Shown here: piece after piece, positions 27,252 to 35,441 of the stretch | How the letters are laid out: each line of letters opens with the position of its first letter | Numbering within the stretch: the first letter of the stretch is position 1 | DNA from: CAVQCJ01 sp963711005 | GTDB lineage: Bacteria > Actinomycetota > Actinomycetes > Prado026 | NCBI GenBank assembly: GCA_963711005.1 | Contig: CAVQCJ010000004.1 | Span: forward strand, 372,001-436,000 | Direction: 5' to 3' | DNA: 64,000 bases | Position numbers and translations under genes: made by a program | Notes under the pieces: model-generated | The model's database searches: none | What the model saw: the letters and a program-made list of their open reading frames with translations, nothing else | Told to the model about the DNA's origin: nothing

Positions 27252-28034
27252 CTAGGCGATGCGGCCGTCGACGAGTCGCAGCTCGGCGGCGCAGGCCTGC
27301 GCCACCTCGGGGTCGTGGGTGGCGATGACGACGACCGCGCCGCGCCGAGCCACGCCCAGCACCAGCGCGAGGATGCGCGACCGCGAGTCGGCGTCCAGCT
27401 CGGCGGTGAACTCGTCGGCGAGCAGGACCGCCGGGTCGACGGCCAGGGCGCGTGCGACGGCGACCCGCTGCTGCTGTCCGCCGGAGAGCTGCTCGACGAG
27501 GTGGTCGGCCACGGGTTCCAGCCCGACCGCCTCCAGCGCCGCGGTGGCCCGGTCGCGGACCTCCTCGCGCGGCAGGCCGCGCCCCTGCAGCGCCACCTCG
27601 ACGTTCTCCGCCGCAGTGAGGACCGACACCAGCCCGTACCCCTGGAGAATCAGACCGAACCCGTCCGGCACCAGGTCGGGCAACGGCCGCCCGTCCACGC
27701 GGACGCTGCCTGCGTCGGGGCGCTCCAGTCCCGCCAGCAGCGCGAGCAGGCTGGACTTGCCGCTGCCGGACGGGCCGGTGACGGCGACCGGCTCGCCGGC
27801 GAACGCGGCGACCGTCACGTCGTCGAGGATCGTGCGCCCGCCGCGCGCGAACGCCAGGCCGGTCCCGACCAGCTCGCGCACCGGCTGGCGCCCGGGCAGC
27901 GGCTCGCCGAAGCGGTGCGAACCCGGCTGGTAGCTCGGCCGGCGGGTCTTCTCTCGTGGGCGCTGCGCCGCACCCGGTGCGGCGTCCTGCGCGGGCAGGA
28001 TCTCGTCGTCCTCGAGCCACTTCTCCCAGCTCAC
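27252..28034 (-). CDS. ABC transporter ATP-binding protein (LolD/MacB type)
   Basis: Product of 260 residues from GTG 28034, overlapping the upstream ATPase gene by 4 bases. A 50-residue charged N-terminal extension precedes the ATPase core: Walker A 'GPSGSGKSS', Q-loop 'LILQGYG', signature 'LSGGQQQRVAVARAL', Walker B 'VLLADEFTAELD', H-loop 'ATHDPEV'. The residue after the catalytic Glu is Phe instead of the usual Pro (DEF for DEP). With the other ATPase and the FtsX-like permease it forms an export-type system. The substrate is not shown by sequence; 28 bases downstream begins the glucan methyltransferase gene. Confidence 0.92.
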   Translation of the reverse strand: MSWEKWLEDDEILPAQDAAPGAAQRPREKTRRPSYQPGSHRFGEPLPGRQPVRELVGTGLAFARGGRTILDDVTVAAFAGEPVAVTGPSGSGKSSLLALLAGLERPDAGSVRVDGRPLPDLVPDGFGLILQGYGLVSVLTAAENVEVALQGRGLPREEVRDRATAALEAVGLEPVADHLVEQLSGGQQQRVAVARALAVDPAVLLADEFTAELDADSRSRILALVLGVARRGAVVVIATHDPEVAQACAAELRLVDGRIA

Positions 28035-28993
28035 GGCCCGTCCTCCTCGACCTCGGCCTCGACCTCGGCCTCGACCTCGGCCTCGACCTCGGCCTCGGGC
28101 TTGGCTCCGGCCGGCGCCGGCTCTGCGGCCGCCGGGTCGCCGTCGTGGCGGACCAGCTCGACGCCGTCCGGCTTGCGGACCAGCCGCGCGGTGGACCCCG
28201 GCGGCAGCGCGTCCAGCACGTCGTCGGGGAGCTGGACCCCACCCCCCACCGACACCTGGACGAACTGCTCGCGCCGCTGGCCGTGGTCGTCGGCCCGCCC
28301 GCCGACGATCGTGACGGTGCGGCCGAGCGCCTGCGCGACGTCGGCGTCGTGCGTGACCGCCACCAGCGTGGTGCCGAACCTGCGCGTGACCGTACGCAGC
28401 ATCTCGACGACCCGGTCCCGGTTGGGCCGGTCCAGCTGGCTGGTCGGCTCGTCGGCGAGCAGCAGGCCGGGGGCGCCCGCCAGCGCGACGGCGACCGCCA
28501 GCCGCTGCGCCTCACCGCCGGACATCCGGCCGACGACCTGACCGGACAGGTCCTGCAGGCCGAGCTGGTCGAGCAGCTCCGCGGGCGGCGGCAGGTCGGA
28601 GCGGCGTGAGCCGCGCACCGCACGTTGGGCGAACGCGATGTTGTCCTCCGCCGTCCCGTACGGGAGCAGGTTGCGCGACGGGCCCTGCACGACGACGCCG
28701 ACGCGCTGGGAACGCAGCCCGAGCAGCTCGCGCTCGGTCATCCGCGCGATGTCGTCGCCGCCGATGTACAGCTGCCCGGAGGTCGGCCGCAGCAGGCCGG
28801 CCAGCAGCGTCAGCAGGGTGGACTTGCCGGACCCGGACGGTCCGAGCAGCGCCACGCTCTCGCCGGCCCGCACGGTCAGGTCGACGCTGTCCAGCGCGAC
28901 GACCTCCTCGCCGTCGAGGTGGTAGACGTGGTGCAGCGCGCGGCAGCTGACGGCCAGTCCGGTCTGCAGCCCGACCCGGTCGGTGGCGGTCAC
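28031..28993 (-). CDS. ABC transporter ATP-binding protein with acidic EAEV-repeat tail
   Basis: This protein has 320 residues from GTG 28993, overlapping the permease stop by 4 bases. ATPase motifs are complete: Walker A 'GPSGSGKST', Q-loop 'VVVQGPS', signature 'MSGGEAQRLAVAVAL', Walker B 'LLLADEPTSQLD', H-loop 'VTHDADV'. After residue 225 comes a C-terminal extension absent from ordinary LolD proteins, ending in four exact EAEV units coded by a 12-base tandem repeat. The two ATPases probably pair as a heterodimer with the single large permease. Confidence 0.92.
   Translation of the reverse strand: MTATDRVGLQTGLAVSCRALHHVYHLDGEEVVALDSVDLTVRAGESVALLGPSGSGKSTLLTLLAGLLRPTSGQLYIGGDDIARMTERELLGLRSQRVGVVVQGPSRNLLPYGTAEDNIAFAQRAVRGSRRSDLPPPAELLDQLGLQDLSGQVVGRMSGGEAQRLAVAVALAGAPGLLLADEPTSQLDRPNRDRVVEMLRTVTRRFGTTLVAVTHDADVAQALGRTVTIVGGRADDHGQRREQFVQVSVGGGVQLPDDVLDALPPGSTARLVRKPDGVELVRHDGDPAAAEPAPAGAKPEAEVEAEVEAEVEAEVEEDGP
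28046..28093 (-). repeat. 12-base tandem repeat, four exact copies, inside an ABC ATPase gene
   Basis: On the plus strand CTCGACCTCGGC is repeated four times without change, followed by a partial fifth unit. It codes for (EAEV)4 at the protein's C-terminus and keeps frame because the unit is 12 bases. Copy number may vary by slippage. Confidence 0.9.
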
Positions 28994-31900
28994 TGGGCCG
29001 CCTCCCGCAGCCGGGTGGGGACGGCCGAGCGCATGAGCGCGTTGCCGGCCACCCACGCCGTCACCAGCAGCAGGAGCGCGACCGCGAGGGTGAACGCCAC
29101 GAGCACCGCTGCGTGCGGGGTGTAGTCCATCGGGACCGGAGTCGAGTCGGAGTACTCCGGGATGGCCGGCAGCGCCAGTCGGGCGGCGATCACGCCGGCC
29201 GGCAGACCGAGCAGGCAGCCGGTCCCGAGCAGGATCAGCTGCTCGCCGATGCACGAGCGCAGCAGGGACCGCCGACGGACGCCGACCGCGGCGAGCGCGG
29301 CGAGCTCGAACGCCCGCCGCCGCCCGGTCACGGCCACTGCCAGCGCGGTGGCGCCGGCCGCGAGCGCGGCCCCGACGACCGCGCAGGCGACGAGCAGCTC
29401 CAGGGCCAGCGCGGGGCCCTGCCGGGCCAGCTCGTCCGCGCGCTGCCCTTCGGTGCGCACGCTCTGCACGAGCAGCCCGGCCGCCTTCAGCTGCTGCACC
29501 CCGTCGGCCGGCGCCTGCGGCCCGAGCCACACCTGCCAGTCGGCCTCGTCGGCGAAGTCCGGCAGCTCGGCCCCGATGTAGCGCACGTCGACGAGCACCC
29601 CGTCGTCGAGGGCGACGGGCAGGAGGGCCACCGTGCCGGTCTGCTGGTACGGCGCCGACCGGCCGCTGGCGTCCATCAGGACCGCGACCGCGCCGGCGTC
29701 GGTGCGGATCGCGGAAGGGGTGGCCAGCAGCGGCAGTGGGGTCGGCGAGTCCACGTGGCCCATCGCCGGCGAGGCCCCGAAAGTGCTGGTGAAGTCGTCC
29801 CGCAGCCCCTGCGGCGACGTCGTGATGATGTCCTGCGTCACACCGCCGGTGCCGGCGCCGCGCCACTCGCCGGATGTGGCGAGGCGCGCTTCCAGCGGTC
29901 GCCAGGCGTCGCCGGACCGTACCTCGAAGGCACTGACGAGCACCGAGCCCTTCATCTCGTCGCCGAAGTCGATGGGGCGGTCCCACACCAGCCGGGTGAG
30001 CGTGCAGCCGCCGGTGCACGGCACCGCGGCGGTGTACGTCGCGGTGCCCGCTCGCAGCGCTCCCATCCGCTGGAGCACCTCGTGCTTGATCCCGGGCCGC
30101 ACCTCGATCGTCACGTTCGGTGCCGGTCCGGGTCCGCGGGAGACCTCGGTGACCCGCACCCGGATCGCGGTGCCGGTGAACGTGATCGGGGTCGGCACCG
30201 CCGGGCCCAGCTCGGTCGCGGCCGCGTCGACGGGGACCGCCGCCGTCGACGACCAGTGCGCGACCGCGGCCAGCCGCGAGGTGTCGACGCCCAGGACGCT
30301 GCCGGTGACCGCGCCGCCGTTGCCCACCCAGGTGGCCGCGGCCATCGCCCACCGGCCCTGCGGGTCGACCTTGTGCGTGATCGTCACCGGGTTGTGCGCC
30401 GCGTCGTACTGCGCCGTCAGCACCTGCGGCGCGCCGACCTCCAGGCCGGCTCTCGTGGCGCGGTTGGCCGCCGCGACCGCCTCGCCGTCGATCGCGAACG
30501 TCGCCAGCCCGACCGCCACCGCGAGCAGGGCCGCGAGGCGCAGGCCGGCCGGACGGCGCAGCACCTGGCGGACCGCGAGGAACGACCCCACCCGCGGCGA
30601 GGCCCGGGTCGGACGCAGGGCGGCCCGGCCGAAGTACGGCAGCAGGCGCACGCCGAGCAGGGCGACGGCCAGCACGAACAGCCCGGGGGCGACGAGGCTG
30701 ACCGGCCGGGGGGCGGTGCCGGCCACGCCGTTCGCGCGCAGTGCGAGCAGGCCGGCGACCGCGCCGACCACCAGGACCAGGTCGAGCACCAGCGACGCGG
30801 CCCCGTGCTGCACGTCGGGCACCCGCCGCCACTGCTCGAGCACCGGCCGGGTGAGCACCCGCCGGGCGGCCAGCGCTGCGCCGACCAACGCCCCGGTGAA
30901 CCCGGCTATGGCGCCCAGGACCGCTCCCCAGGTGAGCGTGACCGGCGTGCCCGGGACGAGCACCCGGCTGCTCATCAGCACGACCGCACCCCAGGCGACG
31001 AGCAGCCCGGCCGGCAGGGCGAGCAGGAGCACCGCCACCGGCTGCCCGAGCCCGAACGCGACTGTCGAGCGGGCCCGGAAGCCGCGCAGCTTGGCCAGCG
31101 CCACCTCGTTGCCGCGGGCCTCGGCCGCGTCGGTGACGACCTGGTACAGCACGAGCCAGGCCAGCAGCGCGAGCTGGGCGGCCACCAGCGCGGTCGAGAT
31201 CTGCAGCAGCCCGCGCTCGTGGTCGGCGTCGTCGAGCACCCTGAGCACGCCGGTGCGCAGACCGGGAGTGTCGCCGGCGGCGAACCGGGCCTGCACCGCC
31301 TGCACCTGCTGGCGCAGCAGCGGCTCGTCGGCGAGCCGGACCCGGGTCGGGTCGACCGGGTAGTCCACCGTCAGCGGCACCTGGCTGAACGCGCTCAGGC
31401 TCAGGAACGTCGACCGGTCGACGAACACCGAGTCGATCGAGTCCGGCTGGTCGCCGCTGTGCTGCTGCGCGTCGAAGTAAGGGTGTCCGAACCAGTAGCC
31501 GGCGGCGGCGTCGGCCGGCCGGTAGACCCCGACGACCCGCAGCTGCAGTGGGGCCTGGCCACCGCCGAACGGGCCACCGACGACATCTACCTGCAGCCCG
31601 TCGACCCGGATCCTCGAGCCGAGCTTCCAGCCGTAGCCGCCGGCGAGCGTCCGGGCGCTGGCCATCGCCTCCCCGGCGGCGGTCGGGCAGCGTCCCCGCA
31701 CCACCACGACGTGCGCGCAGAAGCCGTCCCTCCACACGACGGACGACTGCTGGGACCCGCTGCCGCCGACGACGGCCGTCCCGACCGGCGCGGCCAGCGC
31801 GGGGATCCGGGTCGGGTAGGCGAACAGCTCGCCGGGCGCCGGCGGCGAGGAGACGCCGCCGGACGGGGCGCCGTCCTGGGAGGCGTCCACGATGTCGCTG

Positions 31901-32070
31901 TACACCAGCCCGGTGTCGGTGACCGGGGACGACGTGAGCCGGTCGCGCAGCGTCGACTCGCCGGCGGCCCTTGCGTACACCGGCCCCAGCGCCGCGGCGG
32001 CGATGGTGACGGTGGCCACCGCGAGCAGGGTCAGCGCGGAGCCCCGGCGCCACCACAGCCCGCGGAACAT
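28990..32070 (-). CDS. FtsX-family ABC transporter permease, large two-domain form
   Basis: 1026 residues from ATG 32070 ('MFRGLWWRRGSALTLLAVAT'). One membrane segment at the N-terminus is followed by a long extracytoplasmic domain (about residues 40-350) and a first group of membrane helices near 355-470. A second single helix and another extracytoplasmic domain follow (500-830), and the final helix group carries 'ATALAVAVTGRRRAFELAALAAVGVRRRSLLR'. This duplicated arrangement is the actinobacterial FtsX/MacB-like permease; relatives extrude lipids, lipoproteins or peptides. It heads a minus-strand unit with two ATPases and three glucan genes. The start is not certain because the upstream region stays open in frame. 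Confidence 0.87.
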   Translation of the reverse strand: MFRGLWWRRGSALTLLAVATVTIAAAALGPVYARAAGESTLRDRLTSSPVTDTGLVYSDIVDASQDGAPSGGVSSPPAPGELFAYPTRIPALAAPVGTAVVGGSGSQQSSVVWRDGFCAHVVVVRGRCPTAAGEAMASARTLAGGYGWKLGSRIRVDGLQVDVVGGPFGGGQAPLQLRVVGVYRPADAAAGYWFGHPYFDAQQHSGDQPDSIDSVFVDRSTFLSLSAFSQVPLTVDYPVDPTRVRLADEPLLRQQVQAVQARFAAGDTPGLRTGVLRVLDDADHERGLLQISTALVAAQLALLAWLVLYQVVTDAAEARGNEVALAKLRGFRARSTVAFGLGQPVAVLLLALPAGLLVAWGAVVLMSSRVLVPGTPVTLTWGAVLGAIAGFTGALVGAALAARRVLTRPVLEQWRRVPDVQHGAASLVLDLVLVVGAVAGLLALRANGVAGTAPRPVSLVAPGLFVLAVALLGVRLLPYFGRAALRPTRASPRVGSFLAVRQVLRRPAGLRLAALLAVAVGLATFAIDGEAVAAANRATRAGLEVGAPQVLTAQYDAAHNPVTITHKVDPQGRWAMAAATWVGNGGAVTGSVLGVDTSRLAAVAHWSSTAAVPVDAAATELGPAVPTPITFTGTAIRVRVTEVSRGPGPAPNVTIEVRPGIKHEVLQRMGALRAGTATYTAAVPCTGGCTLTRLVWDRPIDFGDEMKGSVLVSAFEVRSGDAWRPLEARLATSGEWRGAGTGGVTQDIITTSPQGLRDDFTSTFGASPAMGHVDSPTPLPLLATPSAIRTDAGAVAVLMDASGRSAPYQQTGTVALLPVALDDGVLVDVRYIGAELPDFADEADWQVWLGPQAPADGVQQLKAAGLLVQSVRTEGQRADELARQGPALALELLVACAVVGAALAAGATALAVAVTGRRRAFELAALAAVGVRRRSLLRSCIGEQLILLGTGCLLGLPAGVIAARLALPAIPEYSDSTPVPMDYTPHAAVLVAFTLAVALLLLVTAWVAGNALMRSAVPTRLREAAQ

Positions 32071-32355
32071 GAGGCCCAGCCGCGGCCACGCTGACGGCCA
32101 CCCTGACGGCAACGCCCGAGCCCCTTCTCGCGACCCCTCGGGCACCCGGCGGTGCGCCCCTGCCGGGCACCGTACCCGGGACAGGTCACGGGGGGGTGGC
32201 GACGCGGACCCGGTCCGGTTCGACCCGTAGGCTACTGGCCGGTAACATCGCCGAGGTCGGCGCGGCCGCCCCGGTTCGATCTGGCGGTGCAGCCGCTGAC
32301 ACACTTCAGCCGGCGGGCGCGAGGGCGCCCCACGAGTGGGAGGTCGCTCGCGCGG
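32071..32355. other. Divergent intergenic region, ABC permease / etfB
   Basis: 285 bases. TAGGCT at 32228-32233 is a reasonable -10 box for etfB and would give a leader of about 115 bases; no clear -35 was seen. No promoter for the permease could be recognised, and no conserved small frame. Confidence 0.35.
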
Positions 32356-33153
32356 ATGAACATCGTCGTGTGCGTGAAGCAGGTGCCCGACTCCTGGGCG
32401 GAGAAGAAGCTCAGCCCGACCGACAGGACCCTGGACCGTGACTCCGCCGACGCCGTGATGAACGAGCTCGACGAGTACGCCGTCGAGGAGGCGCTGCGGA
32501 TCCAGGAGGCCAACGGCGGCCCCGAGTCCACCCCGGTGACGATCCTCACGATGGGTCCGGAGAAGGCGGGCGAGACCATCCGCAAGGCCCTGAGCATGGG
32601 CGCCGACGCCGGCGTGCATGTGCTCGACGACGGGTTGCACGGCACCGATGCGCTGGGCACGTCACTGGTGCTGGCCAAGGCGCTCGGCACGCTGCCGTGG
32701 GACCTGGTGATCCTCGGCACCGAGTCCACCGATGCGCGGATGGCCGTGGTGCCGGCGATGCTGGCCGAGCGTCTCGGCGTACCGCAGCTGACCTTCGCCG
32801 GCAAGGTCGACGTCGACGCGGCCGGCGGCCGAGCGACGGTGCAACGACAGACCGACTACGGGTTCGACACCGTCGAGGCGGCGCTGCCCGCGGTCGTGTC
32901 CGTCGTCGAGAAGATCAACGAGCCGAGGTACCCGTCGTTCAAGGGGATCATGGCCGCGAAGAAGAAGCCGGTGACCACGCTGGCGCTGGCCGACCTGGGC
33001 ATCGGCGCCGACGAGGTCGGGCTCGGTGGCTCGTGGAGCGCGGTGTCGGAGTTCGCCGCGCGGCCCCCCAAGCAGGCGGGGACCGTCGTCAAGGACGAGG
33101 GGGACGGCGGCCTGAAGCTCGCGGAGTTCCTCGCGTCGCAGAAGTTCATCTGA
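32356..33153 (+). CDS. etfB: Electron transfer flavoprotein beta subunit
   Basis: This gene encodes 265 residues starting 'MNIVVCVKQVPDSWAEKKL'. EtfB binds AMP and with EtfA passes electrons from acyl-CoA dehydrogenases to the respiratory chain. The EtfB signature segment 'ILGTESTDARMAVVPAMLAERLGVPQLTFA' and the C-terminal 'EPRYPSFKGIMAAKKKP' recognition region are present. It is followed by etfA after 51 bases, equivalent to fixA-fixB (Rv3029c-Rv3028c) in M. tuberculosis. Upstream open frame to 32152 has no similarity. Confidence 0.97.
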   Translation: MNIVVCVKQVPDSWAEKKLSPTDRTLDRDSADAVMNELDEYAVEEALRIQEANGGPESTPVTILTMGPEKAGETIRKALSMGADAGVHVLDDGLHGTDALGTSLVLAKALGTLPWDLVILGTESTDARMAVVPAMLAERLGVPQLTFAGKVDVDAAGGRATVQRQTDYGFDTVEAALPAVVSVVEKINEPRYPSFKGIMAAKKKPVTTLALADLGIGADEVGLGGSWSAVSEFAARPPKQAGTVVKDEGDGGLKLAEFLASQKFI

Positions 33154-33204
33154 GCTCCCGTCTGCGCTCGGTCCATGCTCCGTCCACGCTGAAGGGCTGC
33201 ACTC

Positions 33205-34182
33205 ATGGCAGAGGTCCTGGTCCTGGTCGACCACGACAACGGCACGGTCAAGAAGGTCACCACCGAGCTGCTCACCCTGGCCCGGCGGCTGGGTGAGCCG
33301 TCCGCCGTCCTGGTCGGGGCGGGCTTCGACGCGGCCCGCGACCGGCTCGCCGAGTACGGTGCGGCCAAGGTGTACGTGGTGGACGGGGACGCCACCACCG
33401 GGTCCGCCGACTACGTGGTCGCGCCGCTGACCGAGGCGCTCGAGGCGGCGGTGCGTGCGGCGGGCGGCGCTCCGGCCGCGGTGCTGGTGCCGTCCACGCC
33501 GGAGGGCAAGGAGGCCGCGGGCCGGCTGGCCGTACGGCTCGGTTCCGGCCTGGTCACCGATGCCGTCGACGTGCGCGCCGACGGTGCCGGCCCGCTCGCC
33601 ACCCAGTCGGTGTTCGGCGGTTCCAGCGTGGTGCAGTCGAGGGTGACCCACGGCGTCCCGGTCATCACGGTCCGACCGAACTCCACCGCCCCCGACCCGG
33701 CCCCGTCGGCCGCCGCCCGCACCGACGTGCCGCTCACGCTCTCCGACGCAGCCAAGGGTGCCCGCGTCACCGGCCGGACGGCGGCCGAGCGCACCGGCCG
33801 ACCCGAGCTGTCCGAGGCGTCCATCGTCGTCTCCGGCGGACGTGGGGTGGGCAGCCCGGAGGGATTCGGCCCGGTCGAGGCGCTGGCGGACGTCCTGGGC
33901 GCGGCGGTCGGCGCCTCGCGGGCCGCCACCGATGCCGGCTGGTACCCGCACCAGTTCCAGGTCGGCCAGACCGGGAAGACCGTGTCCCCGCAGCTGTACA
34001 TCGCCAACGGCATCTCCGGCGCCATCCAGCACCGGGCCGGCATGCAGACGTCCAAGACGATCGTGGTCGTCAACAAGGACCCGGAGGCGCCGATCTTCGA
34101 GATCGCGGACTTCGGCGTCGTCGGCGACCTGCACGCGGTGCTGCCGCAGGCCACCGAGGAGATCCGCAAGCGCAAGGGCTGA
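33205..34182 (+). CDS. etfA: Electron transfer flavoprotein alpha subunit
   Basis: 325 residues. The C-terminal FAD domain is clear: 'GRGVGSPEGFG', 'VGQTGKTVSPQLYIANGISGAIQHRAGM' and 'VVVNKDPEAPIFEIADFGVVGDL'. The N-terminal part is the Rossmann-like domain paired with EtfB. Ends 75 bases before iscS, with a hairpin in between that may terminate the etfBA message. Confidence 0.97.
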   Translation: MAEVLVLVDHDNGTVKKVTTELLTLARRLGEPSAVLVGAGFDAARDRLAEYGAAKVYVVDGDATTGSADYVVAPLTEALEAAVRAAGGAPAAVLVPSTPEGKEAAGRLAVRLGSGLVTDAVDVRADGAGPLATQSVFGGSSVVQSRVTHGVPVITVRPNSTAPDPAPSAAARTDVPLTLSDAAKGARVTGRTAAERTGRPELSEASIVVSGGRGVGSPEGFGPVEALADVLGAAVGASRAATDAGWYPHQFQVGQTGKTVSPQLYIANGISGAIQHRAGMQTSKTIVVVNKDPEAPIFEIADFGVVGDLHAVLPQATEEIRKRKG

Positions 34183-34193
34183 TCGTGGGGCCC

Positions 34194-34215
34194 GGGCTGA
34201 ACCGACGTTCAGCCC
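34194..34215 (+). terminator. Perfect 9-base inverted repeat between etfA and iscS
   Basis: GGGCTGAAC, a 4-base loop, then GTTCAGCCC, starting 12 bases after the etfA stop. There is no T-run, so it is a weak terminator candidate or an operator. Two CAGTGGG copies (34216-34222 and 34225-34231) follow directly. Confidence 0.5.
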
Positions 34216-34241
34216 CAGTGGGTTCAGTGGGTATTTCAACC

Positions 34242-34247
34242 TAGAAT
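34242..34247 (+). promoter_or_regulatory. Candidate -10 box of iscS (leaderless)
   Basis: TAGAAT ends 9 bases before the iscS ATG at 34257. No Shine-Dalgarno sequence is present and the local sequence is unusually AT-rich. No -35 consensus is evident 17 bases upstream. Confidence 0.55.
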
Positions 34248-34256
34248 CATCTGGCG

Positions 34257-35441
34257 ATGGCGTACCTCGACCACGCGGCGACGACGCCGCTGCTGCCCCA
34301 GGCGCTGGCCGCCATGACCGACGAGCTCGGACTGGTGGGCAACGCCTCGTCGTTGCACGCCGCGGGGCGGCGGGCCCGCCGGGTCGTCGAGGAGTCCCGT
34401 GAGCAGGTCGCGGCCGCGTTCGGGGCCAGGCCCGGTGAGGTGGTCTTCACCGGCGGTGGGACCGAGGCCGACAACCTCGCGGTCAAGGGTCTGTACTGGG
34501 CGCGCCGAGGTGCGGACCCCGCGCGCCGGGTGGTCGTCGCGAGCCCCGTCGAGCACCACGCAGTGCTGGACCCGTTGCAGTGGCTCGGGACGCACGAAGG
34601 AGCCGAGATCATCTGGCTCGGGGTCGACCGGCGCGGCCGCGTCGACCCGGCCGAGCTGGACGCCGTGCTGGCCGCGCGCGCTGACGAGGTCGCGTTCGCC
34701 ACGGTCATGTGGGCCAACAACGAGGTCGGAACGGTGCAGCCGGTGGGCGCCCTGTCCGCCGTCTGCGGCGGCCACGACGTGCCGTTCCACACCGACGCCG
34801 TCCAGGCGGCCGGGCAGCTGCCGCTGGACTTCGCCGCCTGCGGGGCCGACGCGCTGACGGTGAGCGCGCACAAGATCGGCGGCCCGATCGGTGTCGGCGC
34901 GCTGGTGCTCGGCCGCGGGGTCGAGGTCACGCCGCTGCTGCACGGCGGCGGCCAGGAACGGGACGTGCGCTCGGGCACGCTCGACGTCGCCGCCATCGCC
35001 GGGTTCGCCGCGGCCGCCGACGCGGCGTCGGCGCAGGTGCGCGAGCGCTCTGCGCGGATCGGTGCGCTGCGCGACGAGCTCGTCGCCGCAGTGCTCGCGG
35101 CCGTGCCGGACGCCCGCCTCAACGGCGACCCCGACCCGGGCGGACGGCTGCCCGGCAACGCGCACTTCTCCTTCCCCGGCTGCGAGGGCGACTCGCTGCT
35201 GCTCCTGCTGGACGCGCGCGGGATCGAGTGCTCGACCGGCTCGGCGTGCAGCGCCGGCGTCGCGCAGCCCTCGCACGTGCTGCTGGCTCTGGGAGCCGAC
35301 GACGAGATGGCGCGCGGCAGCCTGCGGTTCTCGCTCGGGCACACGTCGGTCCAGGCCGACGTCGACGTGCTGGCCGAAGCCATCGGCCCAGTCGTCGAGC
35401 GGGCCCGCGGTGCCCGGCTGGCCGCCGCCCGCCGACCGTGA
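34257..35441 (+). CDS. iscS: Cysteine desulfurase
   Basis: A 394-residue PLP enzyme of the NifS/IscS class that takes sulfur from cysteine for Fe-S clusters and tRNA thiolation. It begins 'MAYLDHAATTPLLPQA'; the PLP lysine is Lys206 in 'SAHKIGGPIG' and the persulfide Cys is Cys331 in 'STGSACSAG'. It is coupled by a 4-base overlap to mnmA, which uses its sulfur, as in Rv3025c-Rv3024c. Confidence 0.96.
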   Translation: MAYLDHAATTPLLPQALAAMTDELGLVGNASSLHAAGRRARRVVEESREQVAAAFGARPGEVVFTGGGTEADNLAVKGLYWARRGADPARRVVVASPVEHHAVLDPLQWLGTHEGAEIIWLGVDRRGRVDPAELDAVLAARADEVAFATVMWANNEVGTVQPVGALSAVCGGHDVPFHTDAVQAAGQLPLDFAACGADALTVSAHKIGGPIGVGALVLGRGVEVTPLLHGGGQERDVRSGTLDVAAIAGFAAAADAASAQVRERSARIGALRDELVAAVLAAVPDARLNGDPDPGGRLPGNAHFSFPGCEGDSLLLLLDARGIECSTGSACSAGVAQPSHVLLALGADDEMARGSLRFSLGHTSVQADVDVLAEAIGPVVERARGARLAAARRP

